Assembly: GCA_964423645.1 (NCBI GenBank)
Contig: CAYRFE010000041.1
Location: 1 to 23,952, forward strand
DNA length: 23,952 nucleotides
Source of the DNA: CAYRFE01 sp964423645 [NCBI: uncultured bacterium]
GTDB taxonomy: Bacteria; Macinerneyibacteriota; Macinerneyibacteria; Macinerneyibacteriales
Direction of reading: 5' to 3'
The notes under the pieces are model-generated. The model ran no database searches. It had not been told where the DNA came from and was given only the letters and a program-made list of their open reading frames with translations. Each line of letters starts with the position of its first letter. Position 1 is the stretch's first letter. Both the position numbers and the translations under genes were made by a program. Positions 11,731-18,700 of the stretch are shown piece after piece.

Positions 11731-11763
11731 CAAAAAATCCGGGGCGTAGGCATACCTCGCCCC
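11731..11763 (-). terminator. partial terminator/attenuator between rplL and rpoB
   Basis: On the minus strand GGGGCG (complement of 11758-11763) pairs with CGCCCC (11741-11746), the inner AGG/CCT pairs extend the stem, and the tract GGATTTTTTGC follows (T run at 11732-11737). This is a good intrinsic terminator shape in the place where E. coli has its rplL-rpoB attenuator. Since rpoB has no clear promoter of its own in the gap, partial readthrough is inferred. Confidence 0.7.
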
Positions 11764-11787
11764 AGACAACGTATCACAATGTAAGCC

Positions 11788-11802
11788 CCGACTCTTGGTC
11801 GG
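11788..11802 (-). other. small hairpin downstream of rplL
   Basis: CCGAC and GTCGG form a 5-base-pair stem around a 5-base loop, 7 bases beyond the rplL stop. It precedes the attenuator hairpin at 11731-11763. It could be part of an mRNA processing site; an RNase III site lies in this gap in E. coli, but nothing here proves cleavage. Confidence 0.35.
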
Positions 11803-11809
11803 ATCAGTG

Positions 11810-12178
11810 CTACTTAATTTCGACGCTAGCGCCGGATTCTTCAAGCTTTTTCTTCATTTCCTCAGCTTCTGCTTTCGGTAAACCTTCTTTTAATGCTTTC
11901 GGCAAACCGTCAACAAATGCTTTCGCTTCCGGAAGTCCAAGACCACCGACATCCTTCACAACTTTGATAACCTGAAGACGGTTAGCACCGGCAGCGGTTA
12001 CAACAACATCAAACTCGGTTTTTTCTTCAACTGCAGCAGCACCCGCAGCAGGCATAGCCGCAACAGCCACCGGAGCAGCAGCACTGACACCAAATTTTTC
12101 TTCCAATGCTTTTACCAGTTCAGAAAGTTCAAGTACGCTCATGCTTTCAATCGCTTTGATCATGTCTTCTCTTGTCAT
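11810..12178 (-). CDS. rplL: 50S ribosomal protein bL12 (L7/L12)
   Basis: L7/L12 forms the ribosomal stalk dimers that recruit and activate translational GTPases such as EF-Tu and EF-G. The protein has 122 residues. It shows the N-terminal dimerisation segment (about 1-33), an Ala/Pro-rich hinge (about 34-52) and the C-terminal factor-binding domain. The helix that contacts GTPases is recognisable as [19 protein letters not shown]. An AAGGAGG Shine-Dalgarno precedes the ATG. It begins 15 bases after rplJ and is controlled with it through the L10 leader. It ends before a gap holding a partial terminator. Confidence 0.98.
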   Translation of the reverse strand: MTREDMIKAIESMSVLELSELVKALEEKFGVSAAAPVAVAAMPAAGAAAVEEKTEFDVVVTAAGANRLQVIKVVKDVGGLGLPEAKAFVDGLPKALKEGLPKAEAEEMKKKLEESGASVEIK

Positions 12179-12193
12179 ATGAATTCCTCCTTA

Positions 12194-12724
12194 TTACTTT
12201 TTTTCTTTTTGTTCTTTTATTGCGTTAAGTACACACACCATATTTCTCATATTGCCGGACATTACCGTAACGATACCGGTAATCGGCCCTTGCATTGTCC
12301 GTAACAGTTGAGACAAGAGCTCATTACGTGACGGTAGTTTCGACAATGCAACAAGCTGCACATTGTCGTACACTTTACCCTCAACCATACCTGCCCGTAC
12401 TTTCAGTTTCTCGTTTTTCTTTTGATATTCAACGAGCACCTTAGCAGGAGCAACGGCATCTTCATAACTAAAAGCAAGTGCAGTAGGTCCTTTGAGATAA
12501 TCCTCAAGACCGTTGATGTCGAGCTCTTTGAGTGCAATCTGAGCCAATGTATTTTTATATACCTTGTACTCGACTTTGCTCTCACGAAGTTTGCGTCGAA
12601 GTTCGGTTATTTGAGCTACATTGAGCCCCATATAATCGGTAACAACGATTGATTTTGCGGAATGAAGCTTTTCTTTGATCTCAGTGACCATTTCCGCTTT
12701 TTCAGGTCTGATTTTAAATGCCAT
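12194..12724 (-). CDS. rplJ: 50S ribosomal protein uL10
   Basis: L10 anchors the L7/L12 dimers to 23S rRNA and forms the base of the stalk. At 176 residues it has the normal bacterial length. The N-terminal rRNA-binding domain contains VVTDYMGLNVAQITELRRKLR and the conserved YKVYKNTLA stretch; the C-terminal helix for L12 dimers is also present. The Shine-Dalgarno AAAGGAGG precedes the ATG. A long structured leader separates it from rplA, consistent with feedback by the L10-L12 complex. It lies 15 bases ahead of rplL. Confidence 0.97.
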   Translation of the reverse strand: MAFKIRPEKAEMVTEIKEKLHSAKSIVVTDYMGLNVAQITELRRKLRESKVEYKVYKNTLAQIALKELDINGLEDYLKGPTALAFSYEDAVAPAKVLVEYQKKNEKLKVRAGMVEGKVYDNVQLVALSKLPSRNELLSQLLRTMQGPITGIVTVMSGNMRNMVCVLNAIKEQKEKK

Positions 12725-12860
12725 ACAATCCTCCTTTCATCGTGGATCTTGTGCCGTTTTCCGAAGGTTGTAACACCCGACAAAGGTCGGGCACAGCATT
12801 GTTCGACCTCTGTCTCAGCAGGCATACATTAAGCCGAAGCGCCCGCTATCTTTGACAGGA
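12725..12860 (-). promoter_or_regulatory. ribosomal protein L10 leader (autoregulatory RNA)
   Basis: This is the untranslated RNA between rplA and rplJ. On the minus strand it contains GCTTAATGTATGCCTGCTGA, then AGGTCG and CGACCT pairing across a 14-base loop, then TTTGTCGGGTG. This resembles the conserved core of the L10 leader family (CCTGCCGAGG paired with CCTTTGTCGG), and the location is the standard one. L10 with L12 binds such leaders and represses rplJ-rplL. I matched it from memory and did not fold it. Confidence 0.7.
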
Positions 12861-12863
12861 AAC

Positions 12864-13568
12864 TTATTTTTTTTCTGTTTGAATGGTTGTCGGATCAATA
12901 CGAACCGACGGTCCCATCGTAGTAGCAATATATACACTCTTCATATATGTACCCTTTGCGGCAGCAGGCTTCGCCTTAAGCAATGCATTCAGTAACATAC
13001 GAAGATTGTCTTTCAATTGTTCAGCGGTAAAAGCTTTCTTACCAAAACTTAAATGAACGATACCTGCTTTATCAACTTTATATTCCACACGACCGGCTTT
13101 TGCTTCTTGAATCGCTTTTGTAAGATCGTTGGTAACAGTACCGACCTTTGGGTTTGGCATCAAACCGCGGGGACCCAATACTTTACCAAGCTTACCGACA
13201 TCCTTCATCATATCCGGTGTCGCGATCGCAACATCAAAATCAGCCCAGCCGCCCATAACTTTCTGAACTAATTCGTCAGCACCTACAAATTCAGCTCCTG
13301 CATCCAACGCTTCTTTTTCTTTTTCCGCTTTGGTAAAGACCGCTACACGAATATTTTTACCTGTTCCGTGCGGTAATATGACAGTTCCGCGTATCATTTG
13401 ATCGGCATGACGAGGATCAACGCCAAGACGTACGTGTAATTCCAACGATTCATCGAATTTTGCAACCGGAAATGTTTTGATTGTATCCACTGCATCATTT
13501 AATGCATAAAGCTTTGTCTTGTCGACAAGTTTGAGAGACTCGGTCATTCTTTTTGTCATTTTTTTCAT
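12864..13568 (-). CDS. rplA: 50S ribosomal protein uL1
   Basis: L1 forms the mobile L1 stalk that guides deacylated tRNA out of the E site. The 234 residues match the family. The conserved segment [20 protein letters not shown] (here [17 protein letters not shown]) and the signature [15 protein letters not shown] are visible. The first ATG is chosen because GGAGGG lies 6 bases upstream; two later in-frame ATGs in the first ten codons have no better site. It follows rplK by 47 bases and precedes the L10 leader. In many bacteria L1 represses its own rplK-rplA mRNA; no specific site was identified here. Confidence 0.98.
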   Translation of the reverse strand: MKKMTKRMTESLKLVDKTKLYALNDAVDTIKTFPVAKFDESLELHVRLGVDPRHADQMIRGTVILPHGTGKNIRVAVFTKAEKEKEALDAGAEFVGADELVQKVMGGWADFDVAIATPDMMKDVGKLGKVLGPRGLMPNPKVGTVTNDLTKAIQEAKAGRVEYKVDKAGIVHLSFGKKAFTAEQLKDNLRMLLNALLKAKPAAAKGTYMKSVYIATTMGPSVRIDPTTIQTEKK

Positions 13569-13615
13569 ACAATACCCTCCTGCGGTACAAGCGGCCTAAG
13601 CCTCCCGCGTACAAC

Positions 13616-14041
13616 TTAATCCTTAATTTCGATACCCATACTACGCGCTGTACCTGCGATCATGCGCATACCGGCCTCAACATCATTTGCATTGAGATCA
13701 GGCATTTTCAATTCCGCAATTTCACGTACTTGCTTTTTAGTGACCGATCCGACTTTTGTCTTGTTCGATTCTGCAGAACCTTTTTGAAGCTTTGCAGCTC
13801 TCAGAAGCAATACTGCCGCAGGCGGTGTTTTCATGATGAAGGTGAAGCTTCTATCCTCAAAAACAGTAAGCACGACCGGAATGATCAAATCGCCCTTGTC
13901 TTGTGTCTGAGCATTGAAAGCCTTACAAAACTCCATAATGTTTACGCCATGCTGACCGAGAGCAGGTCCTACCGGGGGTGCCGGATTGGCCTTACCTGCC
14001 GGTAATTGCAACTTAACGTATGCTTTAACCTTTTTCGCCAT
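13616..14041 (-). CDS. rplK: 50S ribosomal protein uL11
   Basis: L11 binds the GTPase-associated region of 23S rRNA and is needed for factor function and the stringent response through RelA. The protein has 141 residues from the chosen ATG. The proline motif [13 protein letters not shown] lies at about 22-34, and the rRNA-binding domain shows [13 protein letters not shown]. An in-frame GTG three codons upstream would add three residues, but it overlaps the GGTGAG Shine-Dalgarno, and the family normally starts MAKK. It is 24 bases after nusG. Confidence 0.97.
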   Translation of the reverse strand: MAKKVKAYVKLQLPAGKANPAPPVGPALGQHGVNIMEFCKAFNAQTQDKGDLIIPVVLTVFEDRSFTFIMKTPPAAVLLLRAAKLQKGSAESNKTKVGSVTKKQVREIAELKMPDLNANDVEAGMRMIAGTARSMGIEIKD

Positions 14042-14065
14042 AGTTCTCACCTTCTCCTTCGTACG

Positions 14066-14596
14066 CTAATTCGTTACTTTTTCCACTTGGAAATAATCTA
14101 GTTCTACCGGTGTTTGGCGTCCGAAAATAGACACCATTACACGAAGCTTTGACTTTTCAGCCATAACATTATCGATCATACCGGTAAATGACGCAAACGG
14201 ACCATCAATAATTCTGACTTTTTCACCCATAGAAAAAGTAATTTTTGGTTTCATCGCCGTCTTGCGATCTTCACTCTCTTCTTTCAATTTTTTAATATCA
14301 TCGTCTCCCAATGGTACAGGCTTGTTTTTTGCCCCCACAAACGGCCCTACACCCTTCACTCCCCGTATCAAGTTTTGGGTTTCATTGGTAAGTTCCATCT
14401 CAATGATAATATAGCCCGGGAAGACCTTCTTTTTCATTTCTTTCTTTTTACCGTCTTTTACGCTCATCAATCGTTCTGACGGAATAAATATTTCTCCGAA
14501 CATATCCGTCATACCGGAACGTTCGACAGCCAATTCAATAAGCTTCTTGACCTTTTCTTCGCTGCCGACCATTGTGTTGAGCACATACCATTTCAT
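14066..14596 (-). CDS. nusG: transcription termination/antitermination factor NusG
   Basis: NusG binds the RNA polymerase clamp, suppresses pausing and links polymerase to Rho or to ribosomal S10. The protein has 176 residues. The NGN domain begins MKWYVLNTMVGSEEKV and includes the polymerase-contact segment VFPGYIIIEM; the KOW domain spans about 124-150 (GEKVRIIDGPFASFTG). It starts 12 bases after the secE stop with a modest GGTGA site. The neighbourhood secE-nusG-rplK is the classical one. Confidence 0.98.
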   Translation of the reverse strand: MKWYVLNTMVGSEEKVKKLIELAVERSGMTDMFGEIFIPSERLMSVKDGKKKEMKKKVFPGYIIIEMELTNETQNLIRGVKGVGPFVGAKNKPVPLGDDDIKKLKEESEDRKTAMKPKITFSMGEKVRIIDGPFASFTGMIDNVMAEKSKLRVMVSIFGRQTPVELDYFQVEKVTN

Positions 14597-14608
14597 ACAG
14601 TCACCAAA

Positions 14609-14797
14609 TTATGCAAGGCTCAGCAATTTGCCTAGAACATATGCGATGCCATAATCAAATAAACCGAGCACTACACCGAAAAATATGGATATGACAATAA
14701 CAAGCATAGTGGAAATCCATACAATACTTCTCTTCGGCCATACGACCTTTTTCATCTCACTGATTACTTCATCGATGAACTTCTTAATCATTTTCAT
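14609..14797 (-). CDS. secE: preprotein translocase subunit SecE (short, single-helix type)
   Basis: SecE clamps SecY in the inner-membrane translocon. The protein has 62 residues and is of the short form with one transmembrane helix. An amphipathic N-terminal helix (FIDEVISEMKKVVWPKR) carries the conserved WP, and a membrane helix follows at about 27-55. The outer of two nearby ATGs is chosen since GGAGG lies 5 bases upstream. It sits between tRNA-Trp and nusG, as in many bacteria. Confidence 0.96.
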   Translation of the reverse strand: MKMIKKFIDEVISEMKKVVWPKRSIVWISTMLVIVISIFFGVVLGLFDYGIAYVLGKLLSLA

Positions 14798-14817
14798 GTA
14801 ATCCTCCTATCACAATA

Positions 14818-14891
14818 CAGGCCAGGAGGGGCTCGAACCCCCAACCACCTAATTTGGAGTCAGGTGCTCTACCAATTAGAGCTACTGGCCT
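14818..14891 (-). tRNA. trnW: tRNA-Trp (anticodon CCA)
   Basis: The minus-strand sequence folds as a cloverleaf. The acceptor stem AGGCCAG pairs with CTGGCCT, the anticodon loop reads CTCCAAA, the T-loop segment is TTCGAGC, and the discriminator base is G. The 3' CCA is not encoded. It lies between rpmG and secE, its usual site in tuf-rpmG-trnW-secE-nusG operons, so it must be cut out of a protein-coding transcript. Confidence 0.97.
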
Positions 14892-14902
14892 AACAAGCAG
14901 AA

Positions 14903-14930
14903 CACAAAGAGATTACTTAACCTCTTTGTG
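14903..14930 (-). other. stem-loop spanning the rpmG stop codon
   Basis: CACAAAGAG (14903-14911) and CTCTTTGTG (14922-14930) make a 9-base-pair stem with a 10-base loop that contains the rpmG TAA. It ends 11 bases before the 5' end of tRNA-Trp and is not followed by a T-tract. A processing or mRNA end-protection signal between rpmG and the tRNA is a reasonable guess. Confidence 0.55.
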
Positions 14931-15083
14931 CAATGTATGCTTTCTATCGTTACTGCAATATTTTTGCAGCTCCAATTTGTCTTTACTATTCTTTTTATTC
15001 TTCGAGGTCGCATAATTTCTGCTTTTGCATTCAGTGCACTCAAGCAAGATAACTTCGCGAGCTAAACCCTTTTTCTTTGCCAT
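14913..15083 (-). CDS. rpmG: 50S ribosomal protein bL33
   Basis: This 56-residue gene starts [20 protein letters not shown] and has an AAAGGGG Shine-Dalgarno 6 bases before the ATG. L33 is a small 50S protein near the E site. The zinc-type form normally has two CxxC pairs. Here the first is intact (C16, C19), but the second reads KYCSND, with C43 kept and D46 where the fourth Cys would be. The tail [10 protein letters not shown] is typical. It lies 17 bases after tuf and just before tRNA-Trp. Confidence 0.95.
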   Translation of the reverse strand: MAKKKGLAREVILLECTECKSRNYATSKNKKNSKDKLELQKYCSNDRKHTLHKEVK

Positions 15084-15100
15084 AAAAAACCCCTTTACGA

Positions 15101-16303
15101 TTATTCGATGATTTCAGCAACAACGCCGGCGCCAACAGTTCTGCCGCCCTCACGGATTGCAAAACGAAGACCCTGTTCCAATGCTACCGGGTGGATCAAT
15201 TCTACGGTTACCGTGATGTTATCCCCGGGCATACACATTTCTACGCCTGCAGGCAAATCCAAGTTTCCCGTGATGTCCGTCGTACGGAAATAAAATTGTG
15301 GACGATACCCCGTAAAGAACGGTGTGTGACGTCCGCCTTCTTCTTTCTTCAATACGTATACTTCACCTTTAAATTTCTTATGCGGTGTGATCGAACCCGG
15401 TTTGGCTATTACCATGCCGCGCTCAACTTCTTCTTTCGCAACACCGCGTAGCAATAAACCTACGTTATCGCCCGCTACGCCTTCATCAAGGATCTTACGA
15501 AACATTTCAACACCGGTCACTACTGATTTCTTGGTCTCCTCACGGATACCGACCAATGCAATTTCTTCTCCGGTCTTTACCTTGCCGCGTTCCACACGAC
15601 CGGTAACAACCGTTCCGCGTCCCGTGATCGTGAATACATCCTCAACCGGCATCAAAAACGGTTTGTCGATCTCACGTACCGGTTCAGGTATATAGGTATC
15701 AAGTGCTTCGATCAAGTCAAATATCGGCTTGCATGCCGCACATCCGTCTTTACCGCATCCGCACTCCATAGCTTTCAATGCACTTCCGCGAATAACAGGA
15801 ATATCATCACCCGGGAATTCATATGAACTCAACAGGTCTCTTACTTCCATCTCAACCAATTCGAGCAACTCTTCGTCATCGACTTGGTCAACTTTGTTCA
15901 TGAATACAACAATATACGGCACACCGACCTGACGGGCAAGCAAGATATGCTCACGTGTCTGAGGCATCGGACCGTCTGCAGCACTTACCACGACGATCGC
16001 TCCGTCCATCTGAGCGGCACCGGTGATCATGTTTTTGATATAATCGGCATGGCCCGGACAGTCAACATGTGCATAGTGACGTTTCTCTGATTGATACTCA
16101 ACATGCGCGGTCGCTATCGTGATACCACGCTCGCGTTCTTCCGGTGCTTTATCTATTTGGTCATATGCCATGATCGCTGCAAGTCCACGAGTTGACAATA
16201 CTTTCGTGATCGCACTGGTCAAGGTTGTCTTGCCGTGGTCAACGTGTCCGATTGTTCCTACGTTTACGTGCGGTTTCGTCCTTAAAAACTTTTCTTTTGC
16301 CAT
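15101..16303 (-). CDS. tuf: elongation factor Tu
   Basis: This complete EF-Tu has 400 residues. GTPase motifs are GHVDHGKT (19-26), DCPGH (81-85) and NKVD (136-139). The G-domain loop after SALKAME carries a small cysteine-rich insertion with C181, C183, C188 and C191. Domains 2 and 3 are complete and end in VVAEIIE. A TAAGGAGG Shine-Dalgarno lies 9 bases upstream of the ATG. The gene follows four tRNA genes (45 bases after tRNA-Thr GGT) and so corresponds to tufB of E. coli by position. Its first 54 bases are identical to the second copy at the left edge of the window. Confidence 0.99.
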   Translation of the reverse strand: MAKEKFLRTKPHVNVGTIGHVDHGKTTLTSAITKVLSTRGLAAIMAYDQIDKAPEERERGITIATAHVEYQSEKRHYAHVDCPGHADYIKNMITGAAQMDGAIVVVSAADGPMPQTREHILLARQVGVPYIVVFMNKVDQVDDEELLELVEMEVRDLLSSYEFPGDDIPVIRGSALKAMECGCGKDGCAACKPIFDLIEALDTYIPEPVREIDKPFLMPVEDVFTITGRGTVVTGRVERGKVKTGEEIALVGIREETKKSVVTGVEMFRKILDEGVAGDNVGLLLRGVAKEEVERGMVIAKPGSITPHKKFKGEVYVLKKEEGGRHTPFFTGYRPQFYFRTTDITGNLDLPAGVEMCMPGDNITVTVELIHPVALEQGLRFAIREGGRTVGAGVVAEIIE

Positions 16304-16348
16304 ACTGCGTTACCTCCTTAAAAACGTCCTCATCCGTTTTCATCCAAA

Positions 16349-16422
<74 letters not shown>

Positions 16423-16437
16423 GTCATATGTACAATA

Positions 16438-16511
16438 AGCGGGAAACGGGACTCGAACCCGCAACCATTAGCTTGGAAGGCTAATGCTCTAGCCAATTGA
16501 GCTATTCCCGC
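16438..16511 (-). tRNA. trnG: tRNA-Gly (anticodon TCC)
   Basis: The cloverleaf has a fully paired acceptor stem (GCGGGAA with TTCCCGC), anticodon loop CTTCCAA and discriminator U. CCA is not encoded. It corresponds to glyT of E. coli by position, 15 bases ahead of tRNA-Thr(GGT). Confidence 0.96.
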
Positions 16512-16530
16512 AAGTATTCATATGTTTTTA

Positions 16531-16613
16531 TGGAGGGTGGTGGATTTGAACCACCGTAGCCATTCGGCAACAGATTTACAGTCTGCCCCCTTTAACCACT
16601 CGGGCAACCCTCC
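16531..16613 (-). tRNA. trnY: tRNA-Tyr (anticodon GTA)
   Basis: This class II tRNA of 83 bases has a long variable arm, anticodon loop CTGTAAA, acceptor stem GGAGGGT with ACCCTCC, and discriminator A. CCA is not encoded. It corresponds to tyrU of E. coli by position and follows tRNA-Thr(TGT) by only 2 bases. Confidence 0.96.
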
Positions 16614-16615
16614 AA

Positions 16616-16688
16616 AGCTAGCAAAGGGACTTGAACCCATAACCTGCTGATTACAAATCAGCTGCTCTACCAATTGAGCTATGCTAGC
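16616..16688 (-). tRNA. trnT: tRNA-Thr (anticodon TGT)
   Basis: The cloverleaf has acceptor stem GCTAGCA with TGCTAGC, anticodon loop TTTGTAA and T-loop TTCAAGT; the discriminator is U and no CCA is encoded. It is the first gene of the tRNA-tuf operon (thrU position in E. coli), about 18 bases from the predicted start of the nearer promoter. Confidence 0.96.
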
Positions 16689-16712
16689 ACCTTTGTGCTG
16701 ACAACGAGAAGA

Positions 16713-16741
16713 TTTATACAGCACTTCGAATTTGATGTCAA
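16713..16741 (-). promoter_or_regulatory. proximal promoter of the tRNA-tuf-rpmG-secE-nusG operon
   Basis: On the minus strand TTGACA (16736-16741) is followed after 17 bases by TATAAA (16713-16718). Upstream lies an A/T-rich stretch (AAAAAATTGATG and TGAAAAATCTC) that could act as an UP element. Transcription would begin near 16706, just ahead of tRNA-Thr(TGT). Confidence 0.8.
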
Positions 16742-16858
16742 GAGATTTTTCACATCAGCATCAATTTTTTGCTGTTTTTCGCAGAAAAGCGTTCATGCGC
16801 ACGCTCACCGCTCCCCCCCTTGCGCATTCAGGTGCCAAAGTCCTCAAATGCCGTGCTG

Positions 16859-16887
16859 AGTATCGTGCAAAACGCGGGGGTTGTCAA
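16859..16887 (-). promoter_or_regulatory. distal promoter of the tRNA-tuf operon
   Basis: On the minus strand a perfect TTGACA (16882-16887) is followed after 17 bases by GATACT (16859-16864). It points to the tRNA cluster, about 146 bases upstream of the proximal promoter. Tandem strong promoters are common for stable-RNA operons. No minus-strand gene lies between the two. Confidence 0.6.
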
Positions 16888-17160
16888 GGGGAAATACCAT
16901 AAAAGCGATGATTTGTATAGACAAAAAAACTCGTACCAAGTAATATCATGCGACAAAGCTGATAACCTCACACTACCAGGTATAGTTAAGGAGATATTTA
17001 TGTTTTAAAAAACAACATTCATGTTTATGTCACTGCTCGTGTCATGCGGTATGCAAAATAGAAACAACTGATCTATCGTCTTTATCCTGCACAATCACTA
17101 CCCTCATTCCGGATTACAAAAAAAACCAAGACTTGACACGAATTGTAATGAATTGGAATA
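16888..17160. other. AT-rich gap without an intact gene
   Basis: The gap between the outward-facing tRNA promoters and the binding-protein gene (about 500 bases in all, counted from 16742) holds no convincing coding region. Apart from the promoters and the broken lipoprotein-like start listed separately, I see only AT-rich sequence and no RNA gene. Confidence 0.5.
17000..17071 (+). pseudogene. broken lipoprotein-like start (remnant)
   Basis: A good AAGGAG Shine-Dalgarno (16988-16993) sits 6 bases ahead of an ATG, but the third codon is TAA (17006-17008). Read through that stop, the frame gives KTTFMFMSLLVSCGMQNRNN and then TGA. This is shaped like a lipoprotein signal peptide with lipobox LVSC. 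It may be the remains of a short lipoprotein, or chance. No longer relic follows. Confidence 0.3.
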
Positions 17161-17166
17161 AATAAC

Positions 17167-17195
17167 TTGACAAAAAAATCAGCATATCACATAAT
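17167..17195 (+). promoter_or_regulatory. promoter of the solute-binding protein gene
   Basis: A perfect TTGACA (17167-17172) is followed after 17 bases by CATAAT (17190-17195). Transcription would start near 17202, giving a leader of about 42 bases with a GGAGG site before the ATG at 17244. A weaker box (TTGACA at 17133-17138 with GAATAA) lies just upstream. Confidence 0.75.
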
Positions 17196-17243
17196 ATTTT
17201 GTAGTAATGAAAATGAACCCATTTGAATTATGGAGGAACCTAA

Positions 17244-18140
17244 ATGATCAAAAAAATAATGAGTTTTCTCACCCTCCACTATATTTTCGCTATATTACTA
17301 TCTTCAATAGTTTTCTTTTCTCAAAATTGTTTTGCAGAAACACAACCCGAGATCAAGGTCGTATTCATGGAAGGCTTAGAGCCGCTGTGCTGGGAAGAAA
17401 ATGGTCAACCGATGGGCTTACAGCCTGAGATCACACAATATGTTCTCTCTAAATTAGGAATCAAAGCACAATACCTATTCTTGCCATGGGCAAGAGCACA
17501 GCACATGATAGAGAACGGAGAAGCAGACTTGATGATGACGATGCCGACGAAGGCAAGATTTGCATATGCCGTTTTCGGGAAAGAAATGACAACACCAAAT
17601 TACTGGAATATTTTTATCAACAAAAATAATGTGAACCTGCTTGAAAAAGCAAAATACTTTCAAAAACTCAAAGATTTGAAACCGTATCTCGTCTTAGATT
17701 TTATAGGAAATGGTTGGTCCATTACATATTTGAAAGAATCAGACGGATATAAGGTTGATAGATCCCCCCTGATGGAACAGATCGTAAGAAAATTGGTTGC
17801 GAATAGAGGCGATCTGACGATCAATTCTTCTACATCCGTAAATTGGTTTCTCCACAAATTGAAACTTGAGGGGCATCTAAAGGAGATCGATATTGTGGCA
17901 CCCGGAACACGATTTCATATGACCTTTCAGGTATCACGAAAATCACCGTGGGTTCAAAAGGGTCTTGTCAAAGCATTGGATATAGAGCTCAGAAAAATGA
18001 AAAGATCAGGCGAATGGTTGAAAATTCTTCGGAAATATAAAAATCCGTATGCGAATGGCAAACCTTTTAATTCATTAATTAATACTGAAGAATTTTATCG
18101 GGACTATGAGAATTATCCGACATATAAACCTAACAGATAG
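17244..18140 (+). CDS. extracytoplasmic solute-binding protein, amino-acid-binding (family 3) type
   Basis: This 298-residue protein has a signal peptide: KK near the start, a hydrophobic core at about 8-26, and a likely signal peptidase I cut after A31 (CFA/ET). The mature part has the look of the bacterial extracellular solute-binding family 3 fold (PF00497 type). It shows a MEGLEPLCWEENGQPMGLQ opening, a PWARAQHMIENGEADLMM block and a PTKARFAYAVFGKE block, all typical of the first lobe. GGAGG lies 7 bases before the ATG. No permease or ATPase gene adjoins it, so it may feed a transporter encoded elsewhere or act as a sensor. The ligand cannot be told. Assignment is from pattern memory only. 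Confidence 0.75.
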   Translation: MIKKIMSFLTLHYIFAILLSSIVFFSQNCFAETQPEIKVVFMEGLEPLCWEENGQPMGLQPEITQYVLSKLGIKAQYLFLPWARAQHMIENGEADLMMTMPTKARFAYAVFGKEMTTPNYWNIFINKNNVNLLEKAKYFQKLKDLKPYLVLDFIGNGWSITYLKESDGYKVDRSPLMEQIVRKLVANRGDLTINSSTSVNWFLHKLKLEGHLKEIDIVAPGTRFHMTFQVSRKSPWVQKGLVKALDIELRKMKRSGEWLKILRKYKNPYANGKPFNSLINTEEFYRDYENYPTYKPNR

Positions 18141-18700
18141 AACCGGACCATTTCGTTGTGATGAATGGCTCATAATGAACCTGAAAAGGCATTAGATAAA
18201 GAAATGCTGTTGTGCATATAACATTAAATCGTTAAACGAAGACCACTTCATTTTATAGCATGATCACTGATGCGTTGTTAGTCGAATTTACCGATAGCCT
18301 TACGGTATCTTTCTAATGACCTTGATATCCTCATACAAAAAAAGATGACCCTATCCATATGATATTTCATACGTAATGAAAATAAATACTATCAAAAGAA
18401 GCTATAAGAATGCTGAGAGTGCCGAATAATATTGCTTAACTCTACTCCTTGGAGAACGAAATGGCTTGTCTCTACATCTTCCGTAACAAAAATGTGTCGA
18501 GCAAAGCGTACTATCCGACAGGAAGAGACGGGCTATCCTTAACCGATCTTATAAAAACAATGTAGAGCAATGCTATAATGAAGACATAGTCACCTATGTC
18601 TTTACGGAGACATACAAGTTATGGGTTGCAAAAAAACACAAGCATCCATACCTCTCATTTAATTTATATTAAAAATTTCTCCGTACCCCTTGACAACCTT
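18141..18700. other. intergenic region without a supported gene
   Basis: These 560 bases lie between the solute-binding protein and the convergent permease gene. I see no gene longer than a 34-codon frame (18461-18565) of doubtful status. They hold a weak TACCG/CGGTA hairpin near 18290, the perfect hairpin at 18581-18602, and a promoter-like box at 18685-18706 resembling the one at 21322-21343. Confidence 0.6.
18581..18602 (-). terminator. possible terminator of the ABC transporter operon
   Basis: AAGACATAG and CTATGTCTT form a perfect 9-base-pair stem. On the minus strand the loop is GTGA, a GNRA-type tetraloop, followed by CATTATAGC, a poor U-tract. It lies about 100 bases beyond the permease stop codon. 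A terminator or mRNA 3'-end stabiliser for the minus-strand operon is inferred. Confidence 0.35.

Noticed and set aside
13553-14005. 150-codon plus-strand frame opposite rplK
   Set aside because: Antisense shadow; rplK is certain.
14042-14050. Upstream GTG start for rplK adding three residues
   Set aside because: The GTG lies in the GGTGAG ribosome site and the family normally begins MAKK.
17133-17161. Second promoter for the binding-protein gene (TTGACA with GAATAA)
   Set aside because: The -10 box is poor and a much better promoter lies 34 bases downstream; kept only as a remark.
17207-17428. 73-codon frame overlapping the solute-binding protein start
   Set aside because: Wrong frame over a clear signal peptide gene; no ribosome site.
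18461-18565. 34-codon open frame with a GGAG site
   Set aside because: No recognisable protein, and its first 15 bases resemble half of the CCTTGTCTCTAC palindromic repeat at 23036-23060, so it is more likely repeat debris.
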